In this document: in pieces, positions 28,204 to 35,502 of the stretch
Position numbering within the stretch: position 1 is the first letter of the stretch
How the letters are laid out: every line of letters starts with the position of its first letter
Assembly: GCA_019638625.1 (NCBI GenBank)
Contig: JAHBTK010000003.1
Coordinates: 62,001-126,000, forward strand
Source of the DNA: Chitinophagaceae bacterium
GTDB taxonomy: Bacteria > Bacteroidota > Bacteroidia > Chitinophagales > Chitinophagaceae
Direction: 5' to 3'
DNA length: 64,000 nt
The notes under the pieces: generated by a model
What the model saw: only the letters and a program-made list of their open reading frames with translations
Told to the model about the DNA's origin: nothing
Database searches by the model: none
Program-made: the position numbers and the translations under genes

Positions 28204-28455
28204 TTATTCTCCAAGTGGATTTAGTCTGTTTTTTCCTGCATAGTATAATATCAGTTGATTACCGTCAGGATCTTTGTCAAAAGTTTTTAAAAGTACTTTG
28301 TCGGGATAAAATTTATTGCATAACCGCCCAATTAGAGCTATCAAAATAAGCCAAACCAATAATTCATATTGCGTGGGCACAACAAATATGATAATAAACC
28401 CACAAGCGATACCTGTAAGTATAGCTAAAATTATTTGCTTAAACTCAATCTTCAT
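28204..28455 (-). CDS. Small two-helix membrane protein, hypothetical
   Basis: An 83-residue protein with two predicted transmembrane helices (about 7-27 and 32-46) and a basic, polar C-terminus. No family recognised. Its start overlaps the 3' end of the acetyltransferase gene by 11 bases, so the two form one unit. Base composition is clearly lower in GC than neighbours, suggesting acquisition from elsewhere. A small hairpin (28150-28167) lies between it and the DUF5103 gene. Confidence 0.6.
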   Translation of the reverse strand: MKIEFKQIILAILTGIACGFIIIFVVPTQYELLVWLILIALIGRLCNKFYPDKVLLKTFDKDPDGNQLILYYAGKNRLNPLGE

Positions 28456-28951
28456 TTCTGTTTATCCTAAAAAAAGAAATCGCTTTGTTGTCAATTATTT
28501 TGTCATTAGTCCTTGTCATTCCAATAGAAATTGCCGTGTTTAAAGAAGAAATATTTGGAGTGTCGCAACTTGCCTCTAAATAGTCAAAAGCCAAAATTTC
28601 AAAAGCATAGTTTATTATTTCCATTGAAGCTTCTTTTGCAAAACCTTGTCTGGTATATGTTGGTAAAATTGCATAAAGTAGCTGAGGTTTATTTTCATCG
28701 AAAAAATGCCAAAGCCCCGCAAAGCCAATTACTTCATTTCTTTCTTGTTGTCTTAGAAGCCACAACCCATATTTTTTTTGAAGAAATAATTGTTTACTGG
28801 TTTCAATAAATTCTCTTGCCTGTTCTTTTTCTAATAACATATCGTCAAATAGATATTTTCTTACAAAAGGGTCAGTAATAATGTCCGAAAAGGTGTCCAA
28901 ATCATCCAACGTTACTGGCGTTAATACTAATCTTTCTGTTTCTATTTTCAT
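28445..28951 (-). CDS. GNAT-family N-acetyltransferase (RimJ/RimL-like)
   Basis: A 168-residue acetyltransferase: ETERLVLTPVTLDDLDTF at the N-terminus is the classic RimJ/RimL opening, followed by VIGFAGLWHF (motif A strand), YTRQGFAKEASMEIINYAF (acetyl-CoA-binding loop of the Q/RxxGxG/A type) and LEASCDTPNISSLNTAISIGM. It would acetylate an amine on a protein, antibiotic or metabolite. It sits in a low-GC two-gene insert with the small membrane protein that overlaps its end. The substrate cannot be guessed. Confidence 0.87.
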   Translation of the reverse strand: MKIETERLVLTPVTLDDLDTFSDIITDPFVRKYLFDDMLLEKEQAREFIETSKQLFLQKKYGLWLLRQQERNEVIGFAGLWHFFDENKPQLLYAILPTYTRQGFAKEASMEIINYAFEILAFDYLEASCDTPNISSLNTAISIGMTRTNDKIIDNKAISFFRINRNED

Positions 28952-29002
28952 ACTTAATTTGTTCGTCAGAGTGTCATTTTAGCCTGACCGTTAACAAAAA
29001 TA

Positions 29003-29995
29003 TTATCTCTTTATCACCCTGCCGCTGTCTGAAACCAGTATATACCGATACTCCCTGAACCGGCGAAGCAGCTTTCGCCCTTTCTTTTTTCCCAGCACCA
29101 TAACGCTGGTGCTCAGCGCATTTGCAAACTCCGCGGAAGGTCCATACACCGTTACGCTTATAAGACCGGTGGAAGGGTAACCTGTTTTCGGGTTGATAAT
29201 ATGGGAGTAATGGGTACCGTCGATCTCCGCGTATTGCCGGTAACTGCCCGAAGTGGCAACAGCCCCCTTCCTGAGTTGTAATATCCTGATCATTTTATGC
29301 GGCTTAAAGGGATGATCGACACCTATACGCCAGGGCTTATTACCGGGTTGTTCTCCCCAGGTGGCGATATCGCCCGACGCATTTACAATGCCTGCCTGAA
29401 CGCCCCTGCTTTGCATAAGCACCCGCCCTTTGTCGGCCGCATATCCTTTTCCGATGGAGCCGAAACCTATTTTCATACCCGGGCGGGACAGATAAATCGT
29501 GGACCGGATACTGTCCAGCTCAATGTACTCATACCCTACCCTGTCCACTGATCTCCGGATGGTTTCCCGATCAGGTACTTCCGTCATGGTGCCGTCGAAT
29601 TTCCATATCCTGTCCATAGCCGCAATGCTGATGTCAAAAGCGCCGTCTGACATGTGGGAATACCGCAACGCTCTTTGTGTCAGGTCAAACAACTCACGGT
29701 CTACCGTAACCGGTTGAATACCCGCGTTGCGGTTGACTTCCGAGACCTGGGTCCAGGGCCTCCACTCCGAGATCAGGTTTTCAATACGGGTGATCTCTTC
29801 TATTACAAGATGGATGTTCTTTCCGGCACTGACACTGTCAGTATCCGCAACGGTGATCTCAAAAACGGACCCCATGAGCGTTGCCCGCCTTTTCAATAAT
29901 ACCTGTGCATCGGCCGTATTAAAAATACCGGGCAACAAAAATAAAATAGTGATATACCAAATGTGAACCCCCGAATATCTGTATATCAGTAACAA
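29003..29995 (-). CDS. apbE: FAD:protein FMN transferase
   Basis: A 330-residue exported ApbE protein. A hydrophobic N-terminal segment (about 11-30) serves as signal. Family blocks are present: MGSVFEITVADTD, ISEWRPWTQVSEVNRNAG, KIGFGSIGKGYAADKG (FAD-binding), NASGDIATWG, and GPSAEFANALSTSVMVLG near the C-terminus. ApbE cleaves FAD and links FMN covalently to Ser/Thr of extracytoplasmic redox proteins. It is the last gene of the ankyrin-DUF2271-PepSY reductase unit and overlaps the reductase gene by 10 bases, so its substrate is probably encoded there. Confidence 0.92.
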   Translation of the reverse strand: MLLIYRYSGVHIWYITILFLLPGIFNTADAQVLLKRRATLMGSVFEITVADTDSVSAGKNIHLVIEEITRIENLISEWRPWTQVSEVNRNAGIQPVTVDRELFDLTQRALRYSHMSDGAFDISIAAMDRIWKFDGTMTEVPDRETIRRSVDRVGYEYIELDSIRSTIYLSRPGMKIGFGSIGKGYAADKGRVLMQSRGVQAGIVNASGDIATWGEQPGNKPWRIGVDHPFKPHKMIRILQLRKGAVATSGSYRQYAEIDGTHYSHIINPKTGYPSTGLISVTVYGPSAEFANALSTSVMVLGKKKGRKLLRRFREYRYILVSDSGRVIKR

Positions 29996-32184
29996 TCTGT
30001 CAGGATTTGATTTTTTTCTTTGTAGTGGCTTAACTGCCGGTGGCCGCCGGTCATTAACACTTCTTCTAAAACCCGCTCCACATCCTGCTGCATTTTTAAC
30101 GAGCCGCAGATCATAATAACGCCGTTGCTATTCAGCAGGCTCACGAAAAAAAATTGATCCCGCCTGATCAGGTCCATCACATAGCAGGCGTCCAACTCTC
30201 TTGAAAAAGCAAAATCAAAACCGGCCAGGGTGTTGTTCGCTTTTTCTTCCAGGGCAAACTGCCGGTATTGTTGCGCAAGTTCATTATTATACCTGAAACC
30301 GGCATATAAATGAACCGGTATATTTTTCCTGTTGTTTTTTATCATTCCCAGGAACGGTGCTATACCCGTTCCGTTCGCTATCAGAGCAACCGCTGGTGCT
30401 TTTTCAGGAAAATAAAAATGCGGGTTGGCCATTACACGTGCCTGCATTATGCTGTTTTCCTCCAGTCCATACAGGAAACCTGAACCAAAACCGCCGGGAT
30501 GCAGCTTCACCACCAGTTGTATCGTATCCTCATTTTTGCCGATGGAATAAAAGCGTTCCCGGTTATCGTTCGCAGGATAGATGGTTAACAAATCACCGGA
30601 TTGAAACCTGAGTTTTGAAACCGGTTTCAGCAAAATAGTAAACGTGCTGTTACTATCGGTCACCAGGGTTTTGGATACCACTTTCAGCTTCTTTAGTGCC
30701 GGCACTTTGGTGCGGTACACGGCGGGCGTAGCCGCCAGCGCCATCAATGCTTTTTCACTCCAGTGCCTGACCCAGGTAATGAACTCGTCTGTTGATCTGT
30801 CGTGTATAGTATGTAAAGGTAAAAACCGCACCGCCCAGCTTTGCTGTTCCAATACCTTATCAATATGCCGGGCATAAGCGCAAAAGTCCGGATAGGCTTT
30901 AGAGCCAAAGCCAACCACGGAGAATTGTACAGGCTGCAATTGCGGGTATTTCTGAACAAGCTTTTCAAAATTTACGGCATTGGTGGGAGCGGTACCCAGC
31001 CCATAGGTAGACGTAAAGACCAGTATATGCCTGGCCTGTCCGTACGCCTGATACTGGTTCATCCCTGCCAGGAATGACCGCTGGCCGTCCGCCAGCAGTT
31101 GCTTATGGATCTGGTTGGCAAAAAACAGGGTACTGCCGTTCTCGGTACCTGCCAGCAGCACAATTTCAGCCTGGGAAGGCTTATACTTATTCCTGATCTT
31201 AGTGCGGGTACGCCTGAACGTGATGACGAAGCCCGTGTACATAAAAACAAGAATATTCAGGGACGCGATACCCAATACGATCGCCCAGATGATACTGGTT
31301 CTGCCGGTATGAAGGTCCAGACTGAGCCTTTCCATTAATACCGCGTATGGATACCTGATCTCTTCCATAATATCCCCGCTGACCTGGTTCACAGACAATA
31401 TCCTGTCTTTCAGCTTCAGCACATAATGCTCATCCGGGTCATCCGCGTCAAAAGGAAATTCCAGTTTTTCTACTTCCGACAATTTTGTCTGCTGAAAAAC
31501 TGTAAAATCCTTCACGTCCCTGGCAACTGGTTCTGCCGGTTCCGGGGCATGTACTATCTCCTGGTTGTTTTTTTTGACCAGGTTCATGCGTACCATGAAC
31601 AAATAGGTGCCGGTAAGCGCTACTATAAAAACAGGGATCAGCAGCCAGCGCCCACTGACCACATGAAAGTACTGGGCAAAAAAGTCACGGTTGATCCTGG
31701 CAAAAAAATGACGGATACCCTGTTGCCGTTTAATGATGAGGATGACACCGCTGACAGAGATCAATAGCAGTAAAAAGGAAACCACTCCTACGATGATACG
31801 GCCTGTGTCTTTCAAAAAAAGGGAACGGTGCAGAGCGGTGATCCATTGAATGAATTGGCTTTTGGGCTGCACGGGACCCAGCACCGCTCCCGTAACCGGG
31901 TGGATATAAGCGCGGACGTTATTACCCCCTTCGTCAAGAGCGTCTATGCTCACGAACCGGTTATGGTCTACCGACAGTTCAATGATCTCCGGATACACTT
32001 TGCGCAACCCTGAAACGGATTGCGCAAGATCCAGTGTATTAAATTCGTCTGTTTTATAGGCAGGTATCTTCTCGTCTATGGCATCAAAAGCCAGTATCAC
32101 GCCTGTAACGGAAAGAATAACCAAAAACAGGGATGATATAACAGCCAGCGCTAAATGTGCATACCGCCAAATGGATACTATCAT
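29986..32184 (-). CDS. PepSY-TM / flavodoxin / FAD-NAD(P) reductase fusion
   Basis: A 732-residue membrane flavoprotein. Residues 1-340 form the PepSY-associated four-helix module (helix 1 near 8-31; helices near 135, 180 and 295). Residues about 350-490 form a flavodoxin domain beginning IVLLAGTENGSTLFFA (FMN phosphate loop). Residues about 520-732 form a sulfite-reductase/cytochrome P450-reductase-like FAD and NADPH domain: RFYSIGKNE (FAD), GFGSGFLYGL, VALIANGTGIAPFLGMI, and MICGSLKMQQDV. It likely passes NADPH electrons across the inner membrane for ferric reduction or to a periplasmic flavoprotein. The gene overlaps apbE by 10 bases and lies 9 bases after DUF2271. Confidence 0.9.
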   Translation of the reverse strand: MIVSIWRYAHLALAVISSLFLVILSVTGVILAFDAIDEKIPAYKTDEFNTLDLAQSVSGLRKVYPEIIELSVDHNRFVSIDALDEGGNNVRAYIHPVTGAVLGPVQPKSQFIQWITALHRSLFLKDTGRIIVGVVSFLLLLISVSGVILIIKRQQGIRHFFARINRDFFAQYFHVVSGRWLLIPVFIVALTGTYLFMVRMNLVKKNNQEIVHAPEPAEPVARDVKDFTVFQQTKLSEVEKLEFPFDADDPDEHYVLKLKDRILSVNQVSGDIMEEIRYPYAVLMERLSLDLHTGRTSIIWAIVLGIASLNILVFMYTGFVITFRRTRTKIRNKYKPSQAEIVLLAGTENGSTLFFANQIHKQLLADGQRSFLAGMNQYQAYGQARHILVFTSTYGLGTAPTNAVNFEKLVQKYPQLQPVQFSVVGFGSKAYPDFCAYARHIDKVLEQQSWAVRFLPLHTIHDRSTDEFITWVRHWSEKALMALAATPAVYRTKVPALKKLKVVSKTLVTDSNSTFTILLKPVSKLRFQSGDLLTIYPANDNRERFYSIGKNEDTIQLVVKLHPGGFGSGFLYGLEENSIMQARVMANPHFYFPEKAPAVALIANGTGIAPFLGMIKNNRKNIPVHLYAGFRYNNELAQQYRQFALEEKANNTLAGFDFAFSRELDACYVMDLIRRDQFFFVSLLNSNGVIMICGSLKMQQDVERVLEEVLMTGGHRQLSHYKEKNQILTDCY

Positions 32185-32193
32185 TCTCTCCGC

Positions 32194-32676
32194 CTATTGC
32201 ACTTTGTTCAATTTAACAAAGCGGATATAACCGTTACCGTTAACACGTTCTGTAATTCCGTCCGTAGTCAGCGGTATTTCCACATCGGCAACATGGTATT
32301 TTTGCTCTTCCACCGCCGATTCAAAACGCAGCTTATACCCTTTATCTATTTTGGCATCTTCAATTTCAATGGTTCTCACGGCCCGGTCACCACCGCCTAC
32401 GGAAGCGCCTGTAACGGCGCTAAACTTTTCTTTGGCTTTTTCCTGGAACTTATCCCATTCCTTCAAAGTATTGTACCATTTTTTATCGGGTCCCAATACA
32501 GAAAGTGTTTTTTCATACTCGCCTTTAGGGTTGATCAGTGAAATCACCACATATGCTGCCTCCCCTTCATAAGCAATCATCTGCATGAGGCATTTGTATT
32601 TGGTTGATTGTGCCACAGAGGGAACGGAAAATGAAATCAGAAGTACGATAATAAAACTCTTACAAAAAATCTTCAT
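32194..32676 (-). CDS. DUF2271 periplasmic protein, candidate flavoprotein
   Basis: A 160-residue exported protein with signal peptide (1-22, ending SVAQ). The fold family is DUF2271, which recurs beside PepSY and ApbE genes. It contains AVTGAS at residues 87-92. ApbE targets usually read D-x-x-[S/T]-G-A-[S/T], the last residue being flavinylated; here the last four positions match (T89-G90-A91-S92) but Ser86 stands where Asp is expected. It may therefore carry covalent FMN on Ser92; that is inference. It is flanked by the ankyrin gene (10 bases before) and the reductase gene (9 bases after). Confidence 0.8.
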   Translation of the reverse strand: MKIFCKSFIIVLLISFSVPSVAQSTKYKCLMQMIAYEGEAAYVVISLINPKGEYEKTLSVLGPDKKWYNTLKEWDKFQEKAKEKFSAVTGASVGGGDRAVRTIEIEDAKIDKGYKLRFESAVEEQKYHVADVEIPLTTDGITERVNGNGYIRFVKLNKVQ

Positions 32677-32686
32677 GCTACGGGTA

Positions 32687-34204
32687 CTATTTTAGGAAAT
32701 CAATTGATACATTGCCCTTGGTGAGGAAATCATTTTCCCTGGCAAGATCATAAGCGGTTTCGTCCAGTTCTGTTTTCACATCTTTTTTAGCCCCCAGCTC
32801 AACCAGTGTTTTCAGCAACGTATTGTCTTTCGCTATCAGGGCTGCTTTATGAAGCGGCGTAGCGCCTTCTTCATCCTGTGCATTGATATCAGCGCCCAGG
32901 GCAACGGCTTTTTTTATCAGTTCCAAGCTTTCTTTGGCAACCGCGAGATGGAAAAGCGTATTGCCGTTCTTCTGCGGCGCTGCTACATCCACTCCACCGG
33001 CTTTCAACAGGACCAGCTTATCTTCGAAATCCTTGCCCGGAGAGGCTCCGCCAGGCATACCCGGACCAGCCGGACCACCGGGTCTTACTTCCCTGTAAGA
33101 ATTGAACCAGTAATACGCAAGGTTATTACCATCTGTATCAGCCAGCTTCATATCAGCACCGTTTTTCACCAGCAAAGCAGCTATTTCAGCAGAACCGGTT
33201 TCAACAGCTTTTGTCAGTGCCGATTGCCCTTTGAGGTTTACGGTATTTATATTATTGGTCTTCAGCAGCAGCGCTACAAGCTCCGCATTTCTGCCTGATG
33301 CTGCAATGATAAGCGGTGTATTACCGTCGTTATCCGCTTTTGAAGTATTTACCCCTTTGCCGATAAGATAGTTAATCACTTCCATTTCGGGCCTGCGTAC
33401 CACCAGATGGAGTACGGTCGCTCCGTCTTTATTGATGACTTTGGGATCCAGCTTCAATGTTTCGGCAAGATATTTATAAGTATCAACGCCATTGGCTCCC
33501 TGCCGGGAACCAATAGTGGCAAAGAAAAACGCGTTGCCGGTGGGCTTCACTCCCCGCTGTATCAACTTTTCGATCAGGGCTTTATCTCCCAACCTGGCAG
33601 CATAATCTGCAACCGTGGCGCCGTTATTATCTTTATCGGTAAGCGACAATCCCTTACTCACAAAATAATCCGTAAGCTTCAGGTCCTTATCAGCCGCTAC
33701 GCCGAGCATCAACAGGGTAGCACCATCCTGGTAACGCTGTTTGGGATCTACCCCGGCTTTGAACAGGGCGTCAAATATTGCGGTGTTATTATTGCCTGTA
33801 GAAGCGGCGTAAGCGGCCACCGGTATTCCGTAGCTGTCCGCATAGTGTACGTCCGATCCTTTTTCAATCAGGTATTGTACGATCTCCAGGTTGCCGCTGG
33901 CAGCAGCCCAATGCAGGTAGCTGCGGCTGTGGTGCGTTTTTTTAGTAACGCTATTGCCTTCCTGCTCCACTAAAAATTTGATTACTTCATTGGATGCCCT
34001 GCTGTTGATGGCCATGGTCACCGGGTCAAATGAGCCGGCATTGGCCTGCGACGGGCTATTGCCTTTGGCAATTTCAGCTTTCACCTCTGCCAGTCCGGGG
34101 TTGGTTTTCCAAAAATCGCCCTGTAATAAAGTGGTTTGCGCATTTACGGCAAACACTAAAAATATCAAAGCCACTAAACAAGTCATTTTTTTGATGGGAA
34201 CCAT
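32687..34204 (-). CDS. Exported ankyrin-repeat protein
   Basis: A 505-residue protein with a signal peptide (about 1-22, ending VNAQ) followed by about 12 ankyrin repeats (for example [53 protein letters not shown]). A Gly/Pro-rich insertion ([15 protein letters not shown], about residue 378-392) interrupts the array. Ankyrin repeats bind proteins. It is the first gene of the DUF2271-PepSY reductase-ApbE unit, 10 bases upstream of DUF2271, so it may be a periplasmic scaffold or inhibitor of that system. Periplasmic ankyrin proteins elsewhere protect catalase or redox enzymes. Confidence 0.86.
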   Translation of the reverse strand: MVPIKKMTCLVALIFLVFAVNAQTTLLQGDFWKTNPGLAEVKAEIAKGNSPSQANAGSFDPVTMAINSRASNEVIKFLVEQEGNSVTKKTHHSRSYLHWAAASGNLEIVQYLIEKGSDVHYADSYGIPVAAYAASTGNNNTAIFDALFKAGVDPKQRYQDGATLLMLGVAADKDLKLTDYFVSKGLSLTDKDNNGATVADYAARLGDKALIEKLIQRGVKPTGNAFFFATIGSRQGANGVDTYKYLAETLKLDPKVINKDGATVLHLVVRRPEMEVINYLIGKGVNTSKADNDGNTPLIIAASGRNAELVALLLKTNNINTVNLKGQSALTKAVETGSAEIAALLVKNGADMKLADTDGNNLAYYWFNSYREVRPGGPAGPGMPGGASPGKDFEDKLVLLKAGGVDVAAPQKNGNTLFHLAVAKESLELIKKAVALGADINAQDEEGATPLHKAALIAKDNTLLKTLVELGAKKDVKTELDETAYDLARENDFLTKGNVSIDFLK

Positions 34205-34414
34205 ATACTGCGCTATTTGTTGTTAAGATTTATGATATGCCGGTAAACGTTTTTGGCAATTAAAATAACTTAAAGGTAGACAACCCGGCTTACGCGAAAC
34301 GAAAAATCTATAACGTCAAATGGAATATTGTAGTGACTTCCCCGGAAACCCGTTCAATAAGAGGTTTACAGGCATCAAAGGCAGGTGGAACAAGGCACTA
34401 TTATTACTTCCCTC

Positions 34415-34445
34415 AAAACAAAAAGTCCCGGTTGTCCGGGACTTT
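34415..34445 (-). terminator. Rho-independent terminator (minus strand)
   Basis: A perfect 10-bp stem (34422-34431 with 34436-34445) is followed on the minus strand by TTTTTGTTTTG. It ends the Lys/Ala-repeat protein gene. Confidence 0.9.
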
Positions 34446-34477
34446 GTATTTTTACTCTATTTAAAAATAGTGTAAAC

Positions 34478-34663
34478 TTATTTTTTCTTAGCAGCTTTCT
34501 TAGGAGCAGCTTTTTTAGCGGCTTTTTTAGGAGCAGCTTTCTTAGCAGCTTTTTTAGGAGCAGCTTTTTTAGCGGCTTTTTTAGGAGCAGCTTTCTTTGC
34601 AGCCTTCTTAGGAGCCGCTTTTTTAGCAGCTTTTTTAGGAGCAGCTTTCTTTGCAGTTGCCAT
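34478..34663 (-). CDS. Histone H1-like Lys/Ala/Pro repeat protein
   Basis: A 61-residue protein made of MATAKK, six perfect copies of AAPKKAAKK, and a final Lys. Such sequences resemble the C-terminal tail of eukaryotic histone H1 and of bacterial proteins such as Hc1, AlgP and the Lys/Ala tails of some HU proteins, which bind and compact DNA without a globular fold. Charge is strongly positive. The terminator follows 33 bases on, and it is separated from rpmA. It probably acts in the nucleoid. Confidence 0.8.
   Translation of the reverse strand: MATAKKAAPKKAAKKAAPKKAAKKAAPKKAAKKAAPKKAAKKAAPKKAAKKAAPKKAAKKK
34484..34645 (-). repeat. 27-bp coding tandem repeat, six copies
   Basis: Six direct copies of a 27-bp unit encode AAPKKAAKK within the histone-like gene. 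Copies differ by synonymous changes only (for example gca/gcg, aaa/aag), so the protein repeat is maintained by selection or recent duplication. Confidence 0.85.
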
Positions 34664-34743
34664 TTTTTAGAATTTAATGGTTAGAAAATAAATGGATTAA
34701 CGTTATAAAAGTAAAAACATTTTGTGAACTCCAAAATTTTTTT

Positions 34744-35010
34744 TTATGCAACTGCCTCAGCGGCAGCTACAGAAACAAAAGTTTTGTTGTTTTTTCCTTT
34801 TTTAAACTCCACTATTCCATCTGCCAGGGCAAACAAAGTAAAGTCTTTTCCTACTCCTACATTTTTACCAGGATGATAAGTAGTACCACGTTGACGCACC
34901 AAAACATTTCCGGACAAAGCAGGTTGTCCTCCATATATTTTCACACCCAATCTCTTGCTTTGGGAGTCCCGTCCGTTTTTTACGCTACCTTCTCCTTTTT
35001 TATGTGCCAT
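34744..35010 (-). CDS. rpmA: 50S ribosomal protein bL27
   Basis: An 88-residue ribosomal protein of the large subunit whose N-terminal tail reaches the peptidyl-transferase centre. [19 protein letters not shown] and [19 protein letters not shown] are diagnostic. It starts directly with AHKK, without the cleaved extension found in Firmicutes. It follows rplU by 49 bases in the usual rplU-rpmA order. Confidence 0.98.
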   Translation of the reverse strand: MAHKKGEGSVKNGRDSQSKRLGVKIYGGQPALSGNVLVRQRGTTYHPGKNVGVGKDFTLFALADGIVEFKKGKNNKTFVSVAAAEAVA

Positions 35011-35059
35011 AAAAACCTTCGTTTAATAATTATAGTAACAAAAAAAATTCTGTTCAACA

Positions 35060-35362
35060 TTAAGCAATGCCGGTAACCTTGATCTGTGTGTACAGTGTGC
35101 GGTGACCATGCTTCTTACGGAAACCTTTTCTTCTTTTCATTTTAAAGGCGATCACTTTGTCTCCCTGCACTTCTTTTACTATTTCCGCCTTTACTACGGC
35201 CTTCACATCGGCTCCCACGGTTAAAGTTCCATCATTATCCACCAGCAGTACATCAGAAAACTCTACGGTATCTCCTTCTTTGCCATTAATATGGGGCACA
35301 TACAGGTTTTGTCCCTGCTGAACTTTAAATTGCTGACCGGCTATTTTTACAACTGCGAACAT
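35060..35362 (-). CDS. rplU: 50S ribosomal protein bL21
   Basis: A 100-residue large-subunit protein. MFAVVKIAGQQFKVQQGQNLYVPHINGKEGD at the N-terminus and FKMKRRKGFRKKHGHRTLYTQIKV near the C-terminus are diagnostic. The start at 35362 is set by the family N-terminus and by a promoter just upstream; a Met 17 codons earlier lies in the promoter. Cotranscribed with rpmA. Confidence 0.97.
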   Translation of the reverse strand: MFAVVKIAGQQFKVQQGQNLYVPHINGKEGDTVEFSDVLLVDNDGTLTVGADVKAVVKAEIVKEVQGDKVIAFKMKRRKGFRKKHGHRTLYTQIKVTGIA

Positions 35363-35383
35363 GTAGATAAAATTTAAGGAGTG

Positions 35384-35414
35384 CAAAGGTAGCACTAATT
35401 TTGGTAGTGGCAAA
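35384..35414 (-). promoter_or_regulatory. Bacteroidota promoter of rplU-rpmA
   Basis: On the minus strand TTTG (35411-35414), a 19-bp spacer and TACCTTTG (35384-35391) form a perfect match to the TTTG/TAnnTTTG consensus. It is 22 bases before the bL21 ATG and is the clearest promoter in the window. Confidence 0.85.
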
Positions 35415-35469
35415 TAGTTGAAAGAAAAAAACTTAACGACCGAATCCGTCCCGGTTAAGGGTGTAAAGT

Positions 35470-35477
35470 TATCTTTG
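35470..35477 (+). promoter_or_regulatory. Bacteroidota -7 element (TATCTTTG) for the GH3 gene
   Basis: TATCTTTG matches TAnnTTTG and lies 25 bases before the ATG at 35503. It is divergent from the rplU promoter. Confidence 0.6.
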
Positions 35478-35502
35478 TAAGTTCAATGCATGGGTTTAAA
35501 TC

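Noticed and set aside
34484..34645. Short regular repeats as a CRISPR array
   Set aside because: The 27-bp units are contiguous, without spacers, and encode a Lys/Ala repeat in frame.
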